A stretch of DNA of 11,589 nt from CAUZIZ01 sp963579905. Lineage in GTDB: Bacteria > Acidobacteriota > UBA6911 > RPQK01 > JAJDTT01. Every line of letters begins with the position of its first letter. The first letter of the stretch is position 1. Under the pieces are notes generated by a model. The model searched no databases. It was given only the letters and a program-made list of their open reading frames with translations, and was not told where the DNA came from. Position numbers and translations under genes: made by a program. The DNA lies in contig CAUZIZ010000165.1 in assembly GCA_963579905.1 (NCBI GenBank), positions 1 through 11,589 of the forward strand, given 5' to 3'. Below are positions 6,058 to 11,589 of this stretch, one piece after another.

Positions 6058-6321
6058 ATGATCGACTTTTCGAGGGCCTTTCGACGGCATAAGGATCTAA
6101 TGGACCCCAAGAACCTGCTGCCCTGCAAACTGGATCGCAGGTTCTACGACGGGATGAGGGAGCTGACTGAAGGTGGGGTGAATCGACTTCTGGCCGACCT
6201 GCTGACAGAACACGAGCTGGAAGGTCTGATGGCACGCCGGGGCAAGATTGTCTCTCACTTCCATCAGCAGATTGCACAGAAAGGGGAGAATTGGGTCCTT
6301 TGCAGTCTGCTGGGACATTGA
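6058..6321 (+). pseudogene. 3' remnant of a kinase-like gene
   Basis: This 87-codon reading frame starts at MIDFSRAFRRHKDLMDPKNL and continues with DRRFYDGMRELTEGGVNRLL, LTEHELEGLMARRGKIVSHF and QQIAQKGENW. I recognise the pattern, from memory, as the C-terminal end of larger uncharacterised kinase-like proteins, where the I-D-F/H-x-R-A-F segment carries the metal-binding Asp. The N-lobe and catalytic loop are absent. The frame stays open upstream (to 5896), but that part overlaps the divergent antitoxin promoter and looks unrelated; similarity may reach back to about 6020. No SD precedes ATG 6058. It is most likely a decayed fragment; an independent small protein is less likely. Confidence 0.4.
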
Positions 6322-6335
6322 TTTGAAACTTAAGT

Positions 6336-6487
6336 GTGAGCAGTGAGCAGTGAGCAGTGAGCAGTGAGCAGTGATGCAGTGATGCAGTGATGCAGTGATG
6401 CAGTGATGCAGTGATGCAGTGATCAGTGATGCAGTGATGCAGTGATGCAGTGATGCAGTGATGCAGTGATGCAGTGATCAGTGAGTA
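6336..6487. repeat. Minisatellite of 7- and 8-bp units with a duplicated 55-bp superunit
   Basis: The array reads: five GTGAGCA (6336-6370), six GTGATGCA (6371-6418), one GTGATCA (6419-6425), six GTGATGCA (6426-6473), one GTGATCA (6474-6480), one GTGAGTA (6481-6487). Units are exact. The block of six 8-mers plus GTGATCA (55 bp) is duplicated in tandem, so it grew at two scales. There are no unique spacers, so it is not CRISPR. It lies downstream of the kinase remnant and outside any supported gene. Copy number is probably variable between strains and may be miscounted in assembly. Confidence 0.95.
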
Positions 6488-6736
6488 GTATTGGAAAAAG
6501 CTGTAACCGGACGCTGCCGCAAGCAGGTGAGCTGCAAGTATTGCGCAGGCAAGTCCGACAGAGCCGCGAACGGCTTGACCCGTTAGTAACATGAGGCCAA
6601 GTTCCGAGGAGAGAGCTGGACAACTCTTCCCCACGCAGTGACGCACAATCTCCCCCATCCTCAACCTGAAGTTTCCTCCTGAATGATCCAGTGCGGCTGG
6701 TGGCGGGAGCAACCTGAAACTCCGTCGACGAGAGAT
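6488..6736. other. Intergenic stretch without a recognisable gene
   Basis: It lies between the tandem array and the 3' end of the aminotransferase gene. The only structure I see is a short perfect stem, AGCCG (6562-6566) with CGGCT (6571-6575), around CGAA. A long minus-strand frame crosses this stretch and the repeat array, but it has no recognisable domain. No terminator for the aminotransferase gene is apparent. Confidence 0.5.
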
Positions 6737-7645
6737 CTACAACCAGCGCAGGTACTGTTGGACGATGTCGATGCCAACCAGATCGCTGTAGGCCTGTTGG
6801 AGTTGATGGGTAATTGGACCCGGGACCTGGCCGGTGCCGATTCCGGTACCGTTGACGGTGGAAACCGGGCAGACGCAGAAGCTGGTGGAAGTCACAAAGA
6901 CCTCGTCGGCGGTGTAGGCATCGAACAGGTCGATATCTTTCTGGTAGACAGTAATGCCCTCCTTCTCGGCCAGTTCCATGGTGACCTCACGGCTGATCCC
7001 AGCGAGAACGTACTGTTCTCGCGGCGTGAGGACTGCTTCGTCCTTGACGATGACGATGTTGCTGCCCATTCCCTCACACAGGTTGCCGTTGATGTCCAGC
7101 GTGATGGCCATGGCGTCCGGATTCTGGCCCTTCACCTCAAGATCGGCCAGAACTAGGTTGATGTAGTTGTTCATCTTCGCCCTCGGGCTCATGGCCTCTG
7201 GGGGTGTTCTCCGGATCGAAGGGGTCACTATCGCGAGACCATCCCGGTACAGCCTGGCTCGCTCCTTCAAGGGCAGCGGCAGGCACTCAATGATTACCGT
7301 GGGCTTGAAGGTGGAGGGATCCTCCTGGCTGATCCCGGAACCGCGAGTAAAGCGCTGCGTTACCCAATAGTCGTCGTCATCGCCCAGAAGAGGCAGGTTG
7401 GCCTCCAGGACCTGCATGGTCAAGTTGGCAAGATCGTCCTTGGTCATGCCCGGATCGATACGCAGGTACTTGAGGGAACGGAAAAGCCTGTCCAGGTGCT
7501 CCTCGAGCCTGAAGATCTTATGGCCGAAGGTGCGGGTCGTATCGAAGACGGCATCGCCGAGAAGAAAGCCCCGATCACGAATGGAAATGGTGGCTTTGCT
7601 CTCGGGCACGATTTCGCCGTTCAGGTAGGCAACTCTCTCATTCAT
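6737..7645 (-). CDS. Class-IV PLP-dependent aminotransferase (branched-chain / D-amino-acid type)
   Basis: A 302-aa fold-type IV aminotransferase, which moves amino groups between an amino acid and a 2-oxo acid using PLP. The N-terminus has VAYLNGEIVPESKATISIRD, then GFLLGDAVFDTTRTF and FRLEEHLDRLFRSL, typical of the group. The PLP Lys is Lys157 (SPRAKMNNYINLVLADLE). Glu191 and Asn196 (CEGMGSNIVIV) form the cofactor-binding motif. The C-terminus (VFVTSTSFCVCPVSTVNG) is also canonical. Sequence alone does not separate a branched-chain enzyme (IlvE) from a D-alanine or R-amine transaminase, so no symbol is given. GAGG (7656-7653) lies 7 nt before ATG 7645. It is transcribed divergently from the isomerase operon across a 171-bp gap, with nothing clear after its TAG. 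Confidence 0.92.
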   Translation of the reverse strand: MNERVAYLNGEIVPESKATISIRDRGFLLGDAVFDTTRTFGHKIFRLEEHLDRLFRSLKYLRIDPGMTKDDLANLTMQVLEANLPLLGDDDDYWVTQRFTRGSGISQEDPSTFKPTVIIECLPLPLKERARLYRDGLAIVTPSIRRTPPEAMSPRAKMNNYINLVLADLEVKGQNPDAMAITLDINGNLCEGMGSNIVIVKDEAVLTPREQYVLAGISREVTMELAEKEGITVYQKDIDLFDAYTADEVFVTSTSFCVCPVSTVNGTGIGTGQVPGPITHQLQQAYSDLVGIDIVQQYLRWL

Positions 7646-7727
7646 GCATTTTCCTCGTTGGAGAGGGGAGTTTCATCGAATCTATCTTCGGACCTTCAGA
7701 TTATGCCCCAACAACGAAGGGCATCCA

Positions 7728-7757
7728 TTGGTGTTCCTCGAGCACTCCAGCTAGAAT
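7728..7757 (+). promoter_or_regulatory. Candidate promoter of the isomerase-mutarotase operon
   Basis: TAGAAT (7752-7757) is a 5/6 match to the -10 box. TTGGTG (7728-7733), 18 nt upstream, is a weak -35 box. Transcription would start near 7764, about 50 nt before ATG 7817. That agrees with the SD choice for that gene and argues against the in-frame ATG at 7703. Confidence 0.35.
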
Positions 7758-7816
7758 ACTTGGGATTTGCAAGCCGATTCAAGGACATCGCCGAAACGGC
7801 TGCTCAGGGAAGCTAT

Positions 7817-8866
7817 ATGGGACGGATCAAGGGGCCGGCGATCTTTCTAGCCCAGTTTATCCGCGATCAGGCACCTTACGACAATATACAGAGTATCAGC
7901 CGCTGGGCAGCCGATCTGGGATACCTGGGTGTCCAGATCCCGGGATGGGACAAGCGGGTCATCGATCTCGATTTAGCCGCCAGCTCCCAGACCTACTGCG
8001 ATGAGTACAAGGGCGGGATCCAGGGAGAGGGCCTTGAAATCACGGAATTGGCCGGCTACCTGGCCGGGCAGGTGCTCTGTACCCATCCTGCCTACGAGGC
8101 GTTGTTCGAGGGCTTTTATCCTCCCGGTCTTACCGGGGACTCAATCACCAACTGGGCCAGAGGGGAACTCGAGAAGTGCGTCCATGCCTCTGTGAACCTG
8201 GGACTGGACTGTATCCCCGTACTTTCGGGAGCCTTCGCCTGGCATCTCACGTATCCCTGGCCACAGCGGCCGCCGGGGATCATCGAGAAGGCCTGCAGTG
8301 AATTGGCGAAGCGATGGCGGCCCATCCTCGACCTCGCCCACGAGAGCGGCTGTATAGTGGCCTACGAGCTCCACCCGGGATCGGATATCTACGATGGAGC
8401 CACCTTCGAGATGTTCCTGGAAATGGTGGACGACCACCCGGCAGCGTGCTTGAACTACGATCCCAGCCATTTCCTTTTACAGCAGCTGGACTATCTGGAG
8501 TTCATCAAGCTCTATGGCGACCGAATCCGGGGGTTCCATGTCAAGGATGCAGAGTTCCGCCCCTCCGGCCGGGTCGGGGTTTATGGAGGCTATCAGCCCT
8601 GGCAGCAGCGGGCAGGACGATTTCGCTCCCTGGGAGATGGCCAGGTCGACTTCCGGCGGGTGTTCACGCTGTTGACCGAGGTCGGCTTTTCCAGTTGGGC
8701 GGTGCTGGAGTGGGAGTGCTGTATCAAGAGCCCAGAGCAGGGGGCGGCCGAAGGTGCGCCGTTCATCAAGAGTCATATCATCGAGACGACGGAAGTCGCC
8801 TTCGACGATTTCGCGGGCGGACAGAGCGATCTCAGGAAGAACCGCAGTGTCCTGGGTTTGGAATGA
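7817..8866 (+). CDS. Sugar phosphate isomerase/epimerase (xylose isomerase-like TIM barrel)
   Basis: A 349-aa protein of the AP-endonuclease-2/xylose-isomerase-like TIM-barrel family, which isomerises or epimerises sugars or related polyols at a divalent metal. Four likely metal ligands sit where the fold puts them: Glu184 (VAYELHPGSD), Asp215 (NYDPSHFLLQQLDYLEF), His241 (RGFHVKDAEF) and Glu298 (AVLEWECC). Other conserved blocks are MGRIKGPAIFLAQF, SQTYCDEYKG and YGGYQPW. ATG 7817 is chosen over a longer open frame: AGGGA (7806-7810) is 6 nt upstream, the family N-terminus begins there, and the extension overlaps the divergent aminotransferase gene. The TGA stop overlaps an ATG of the next gene's frame, so the two are one operon. 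The substrate is unknown. Confidence 0.93.
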   Translation: MGRIKGPAIFLAQFIRDQAPYDNIQSISRWAADLGYLGVQIPGWDKRVIDLDLAASSQTYCDEYKGGIQGEGLEITELAGYLAGQVLCTHPAYEALFEGFYPPGLTGDSITNWARGELEKCVHASVNLGLDCIPVLSGAFAWHLTYPWPQRPPGIIEKACSELAKRWRPILDLAHESGCIVAYELHPGSDIYDGATFEMFLEMVDDHPAACLNYDPSHFLLQQLDYLEFIKLYGDRIRGFHVKDAEFRPSGRVGVYGGYQPWQQRAGRFRSLGDGQVDFRRVFTLLTEVGFSSWAVLEWECCIKSPEQGAAEGAPFIKSHIIETTEVAFDDFAGGQSDLRKNRSVLGLE

Positions 8867-8877
8867 AGGAGAGGCAA

Positions 8878-10074
8878 ATGAGGACCGGTATAGCGACAGC
8901 CTTGACTGTCGTCTTTCTGGGAATTTTTCCAGGGCATGGAGAGAATATGAAGTTTCACGATCGCAGCGCTTGGCGGCTGGAAAATGACCAGCTAAGGGTC
9001 ACGGTTCTCGAAGGCGGCGGGCACATAGCCGAGATCGTCCTCAAGAATTCTGCTGGGGGAGAATCCATCAATCCTCTCTGGATTCCGAAGTGGCCTTCGC
9101 TCGAGCCCTGGGAATTCAGCTTCGAGAAACATGGAGACACCTTTGGAAGGGGCTCCGAATCCGCGCTTCTTGCCAGCATCATGGGGCACAATCTCTGCTT
9201 CGATTTCTGGGGAGCCCCGTCTCAGACTGAATTCGTGGCTGGTCTAGCCTTTCACGGTGATGCTTCGCTGGTGCGCTCTGCCAAGATCTCCCAGGATGCC
9301 GAATCGCTGACTCACCACTTCGACCTCAAAAGGTCCGGGACGGCGCTTACCCGGACGCTTCGGATGGTGAGAGGTCAGCCCGTGCTCTACGTCGAAGAGA
9401 AGGTCGAGAACAAGCTCGTCATCGATCGGCCCTTGGGCTGGGTGCAGCATGTCACCTTCGGGTCTCCTTTCGTGGATCCAGACGCGTCGTTTTTCGATGC
9501 CTCCGCGACCAAGGGACACGTCACCAAGGGAGAGGAGGAAGTAGCTGCGCAGTGGCCTGTAGGTTCGTCGGAGAGTCGCGAGCAGGACCATCGGCGCTTC
9601 GCCCCTGAGGCTCCCAGCGGAAAGATGTCATACTTCCTCCTGGATCCCGCCCGGGAGGTTGAATTCGTCTCGGGTGTGAACACCAAGCATCGGCTTCTGC
9701 TAGCCTATGTATTCCAGCGCCAGGATTTCCCCTGGGTGATGGTATGGGAAGAGAATCGACGGATTCAGGATCCTCCCTGGAGTGGGAAGGAGATGACCAG
9801 GGGGATGGAATTTGGCAATACTCGAATCCCCGGAACCATGCAGGCCTACTTCAAGCGGCCGCGGATTCACGATACTCCGACTTTCGGATGGCTCACGGCG
9901 AAGGAGAAGCGTACCGTCAGATACCTGGCTGTTATGTCCTTCATACCCGAAGGTTTTACTGGCGTTCGAAACATTCGACTCGAAGGCTCCGAGATTGTGA
10001 TTGAAGGAATCGGCGTGAAGACGCCTCTACGCATCAACTATCGACCGGAGCTTTTTGTCCCGTCGCAGCCGTAG
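8878..10074 (+). CDS. Exported galactose-mutarotase-like protein
   Basis: A 398-aa protein beginning with a signal peptide: a short basic start (MRTG), a hydrophobic core (IATALTVVFLGIF) and a likely cleavage after FPGHG, near residue 21. The mature part starts with LENDQLRVTVLEGGGHIAEIVL, the first strands typical of the galactose mutarotase-like (aldose 1-epimerase superfamily) beta-sandwich. It continues with beta-rich blocks including LTRTLRMVRGQPVLYVEEKV and the conserved-looking GWVQHVTFGSPFV. Catalytic His/Glu residues cannot be assigned by eye, so the activity (mutarotase, glycan binding or lyase-related) is open. ATG 8878 is chosen over ATG 8863 because AAGGAG (8866-8871) is 6 nt before it. 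It follows the isomerase by 11 nt, suggesting that sugars are handled first in the periplasm and then in the cytoplasm. Confidence 0.78.
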   Translation: MRTGIATALTVVFLGIFPGHGENMKFHDRSAWRLENDQLRVTVLEGGGHIAEIVLKNSAGGESINPLWIPKWPSLEPWEFSFEKHGDTFGRGSESALLASIMGHNLCFDFWGAPSQTEFVAGLAFHGDASLVRSAKISQDAESLTHHFDLKRSGTALTRTLRMVRGQPVLYVEEKVENKLVIDRPLGWVQHVTFGSPFVDPDASFFDASATKGHVTKGEEEVAAQWPVGSSESREQDHRRFAPEAPSGKMSYFLLDPAREVEFVSGVNTKHRLLLAYVFQRQDFPWVMVWEENRRIQDPPWSGKEMTRGMEFGNTRIPGTMQAYFKRPRIHDTPTFGWLTAKEKRTVRYLAVMSFIPEGFTGVRNIRLEGSEIVIEGIGVKTPLRINYRPELFVPSQP

Positions 10075-10152
10075 TGGCCCCATCGGGGATGGTGAAACCC
10101 CTCGCCTTCAGGCGAAGAGAAGGTCCCCGAAGTCCTGCAGGGACGGCAGGGT

Positions 10153-10170
10153 CAACTTCGTGTGAAGTTG
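10153..10170. repeat. Small perfect hairpin in the convergent intergenic region
   Basis: CAACTTC (10153-10159) and GAAGTTG (10164-10170) form a perfect 7-bp stem with a GTGT loop. A weaker one lies at about 10101-10114 (TCGCC/GGCGA). They lie after the mutarotase-like gene, but no U-run follows, so a terminator role is uncertain. Confidence 0.5.
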
Positions 10171-10193
10171 AAAGTGGTAGAGTCGGTCTCTGA

Positions 10194-10270
10194 CGTGGCT
10201 TCGGTCTCCAGGCCGAAGTGTAGCGGTCGAGCCTAGCTCGACCAACGGCGGCCTGGAGACCACCGCCACG
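10194..10270. repeat. REP-like nested hairpin, copy B
   Basis: The arms 10194-10215 and 10249-10270 are 22-nt inverted repeats matching at 19 of 22 positions. Inside is a perfect 8-bp stem with a 3-nt loop: GGTCGAGC (10225-10232), CTA, GCTCGACC (10236-10243). Its right arm, inverted, matches the left arm of copy A (5143-5164) at 21 of 22 positions, and both copies have the same two-stem layout. It lies between the convergent mutarotase-like gene and the histidine kinase gene, a usual site for REP-type elements. Confidence 0.78.
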
Positions 10271-10539
10271 ACGAAGGTCAGCAGAGATGAGTCGAATTCG
10301 CGAAGCGCCGACGAACGCCATGCCTTCCATAGCCGAGGAGGAGCGACAAAGAAATCGGCGCGTCCCGTCGCCACCCGTAGGGCAGATGGGGGTTGCGGAC
10401 GATCTCTGCGTTGGTCGTCGTCGAAGATGGCCAGGCATCGTCTTCCTCCTCCTGCCTTGATCTCGCCTCGCAAGCCCCATCTGCAAACGTTACCGTATTT
10501 ATGAAATGGTGTGCTTAGCTAGATCGTGAGGAAACCACC
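10271..10539. other. Intergenic stretch, no gene recognised
   Basis: This gap lies between repeat copy B and the 3' end of the histidine kinase gene. Two overlapping minus-strand frames cross it and the repeat, but both are Arg/Ser-rich with no family signature or SD. I see no tRNA, promoter or terminator worth calling. It may belong to a larger repeat unit that includes copy B. Confidence 0.45.
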
Positions 10540-11589
10540 CTAGCGACCCAGCAATTGGCCTATTTCCCGGCCGAGCTGGGCTTTGGAATAGGGCTTTCGA
10601 AGTACACGGATCGAGCTTCCGTGAGAGTCGTCATCCAATTCGTGGATCTCGGACTTGAGGTAGTGGCCCGTGACGAAGATGGCGGGTAGATCGGCTTTCA
10701 GCGCACGCATCCGTTTGTAGGTCTCAGGACCGCTCATTCTGGGCATGATCACGTCCAGCAAGACCAGGTCGATGTTCTCCCTCTCCCTCTCAAATATCTC
10801 AACGGCTTCAACTCCATCTCTTGCTCTTAGGACCTCGTAGCCGAATCCTTCCAGCATGCGCACCCCGATTTTGCGAACAGTGTCATCATCTTCAATCAAC
10901 ATCACGGTTCTACCACGACCCTCCAATTGGAAGGTTTCGGCGCTTTGGGTCTGAGCTATTCCGATGTCTTCAACTACCGGGAAATATAGCCTGACCGTTG
11001 TTCCCTTTCCCTGCTCGCTCTCGACCCCGATGTAGCCATCGTGCTGCTTCATGATTCCGTAGACGACAGCCAGTCCAAGTCCGGTTGCCTTGCCCACATC
11101 CTTGGTCGTGTAGAACGGTTCGAAGAGGCGCTGCTTTGTCTCTTCCCCCATACCCTCGCCAGTGTCTCGCACCGATATCTCGACGTAGTCCACTGATTTG
11201 TTCGCCGGCAAGTTCGGGTCACCGATCGAACTCCCGGGGACCAGGTCAGTCTAAATCGTCAATCTTCCGCCTTCATTCATGGCATCCTGCGCATTGATGA
11301 CGATGTTCAGAATCGCTTGCTCGACCTGTCCGGAATCCGCTTTTACCATGAGGGGCTGTGAGCTCTTGTGAAACCCCATCTCGATGTTCTCACTGACGAT
11401 TTGTTCGAGCATCACCACGAGCTCTGCAACAACGTCATTGGCGTCAAGGGTCTCGAGTGTGAGGATCTGCTTGCGACTGAATGCCAGGAGCTGTCGAGTC
11501 AAGAGTGCCGCCCGGTCCCCGGCCCTGTGGATCCCCTCGATCTCCTGGCGATGGGGAAAGTGGGAAGGCAATTCCTCCAGGAGAATCTC
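10540..11589 (-). pseudogene. Hybrid histidine kinase with receiver domain, interrupted by in-frame TAG; 5' part outside window
   Basis: The frame, read from the window edge, gives the end of the dimerisation helices (HRAGDRAALLTRQLLAFSRK). The phosphoacceptor His would lie upstream, outside the window. The ATPase domain follows: N box VEQAILNIVINAQDAMNEGG, G1 RDTGEGMG, F box LFEPFYTTKD, G2 ATGLGLAVVYGIMKQHDG. A C-terminal receiver domain has the acidic EDDD, the phosphoacceptor Asp in LVLLDVIMPRMSG, the switch Thr (VTGH) and Lys (RKPY). A TAG at 11253-11251, right after GGRLTI and in the same frame, separates the N box from G1. Neither fragment alone could bind ATP properly. A CAG-to-TAG change (Gln) is the simplest cause; sequencing error or suppression are alternatives. 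The downstream part (from TTG 11211) might be made as a receiver-bearing fragment. Confidence 0.85.

Noticed and set aside
6336..6487. Possible CRISPR array
   Set aside because: Units are 7-8 bp with no unique spacers and no cas genes nearby.
5999..6712. 237-codon minus-strand frame crossing the tandem repeats
   Set aside because: It has no recognisable domain, includes the whole minisatellite as SLHHCITA-type repeats, and overlaps the kinase remnant. It is open by chance, not supported as a gene.
7496..7816. Long N-terminal extension of the isomerase frame
   Set aside because: Most of it is antisense to the aminotransferase gene, there is no SD at the earlier ATGs, and the family N-terminus begins at 7817.
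8314..8877. Upstream open frame joined to the mutarotase-like gene
   Set aside because: It is an alternate frame inside the isomerase gene. The SD and signal peptide place the start at 8878.
10034..10486. Two overlapping minus-strand frames between the mutarotase-like and kinase genes
   Set aside because: Arg/Ser-rich composition, no family signature, no SD, and they run through the REP-like hairpin.
606..11253. General reassignment of TAG to a sense codon
   Set aside because: Long conserved genes contain no internal TAG, and several end in TAG at the expected length. Only the kinase has an internal one.

Overview
The window reads as a stretch of bacterial chromosome with moderately high GC and mostly ATG starts. 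Shine-Dalgarno (SD) sites of the GGAG/AGAGG type lie about 6 nt before the starts. The first part is a housekeeping translation block. The rest is accessory DNA: toxin-antitoxin (TA) pieces, hairpin repeats, a minisatellite, a sugar-related gene pair and a broken sensor kinase. The CTC-type L25, the K+-dependent membrane pyrophosphatase and the families in the second half suggest an environmental Acidobacteriota-like or neighbouring uncultured lineage. This is a low-confidence inference; nothing here fixes the taxonomy.

Bases 1-4614 (+ strand) hold rplY (5' end outside the window), pth, hppA, rpsF, rpsR and rplI. This is the familiar rplY-pth ... rpsF-rpsR-rplI order, with hppA in the middle and no ssb between rpsF and rpsR. 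rplY, pth and hppA share one reading frame and are separated only by TAG codons. pth has no ATG, GTG or TTG start upstream of its active-site loop and most likely starts at CTG 612. rpsF has its own candidate promoter and a leader hairpin that could be an S6:S18 autoregulatory site.

Bases 4615-5935 (- strand) carry two type II TA loci. One is a VapB antitoxin whose overlapping vapC is cut off after about 14 codons. The other is a complete Phd/YefM-type antitoxin plus PIN toxin with a palindromic operator at its promoter. Between them lie two strong hairpins. One belongs to a repeat family whose second copy is at 10194-10270.

Bases 5936-6736 hold a 3' remnant of what looks like a kinase-like gene, then a 152-bp tandem array of 7- and 8-bp units with a duplicated 55-bp superunit, then about 250 bp with no recognisable gene.

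Bases 6737-10074 hold a class-IV PLP aminotransferase (- strand). Divergent from it is a two-gene operon (+ strand): a xylose-isomerase-like TIM-barrel protein and an exported galactose-mutarotase-like protein, probably serving sugar metabolism.

Bases 10075-11589 hold a 465-bp intergenic region with hairpins and repeat copy B. It is followed (- strand) by the 3' part of a hybrid histidine kinase with a receiver domain. An in-frame TAG splits its ATPase domain between the N box and the G1 box.
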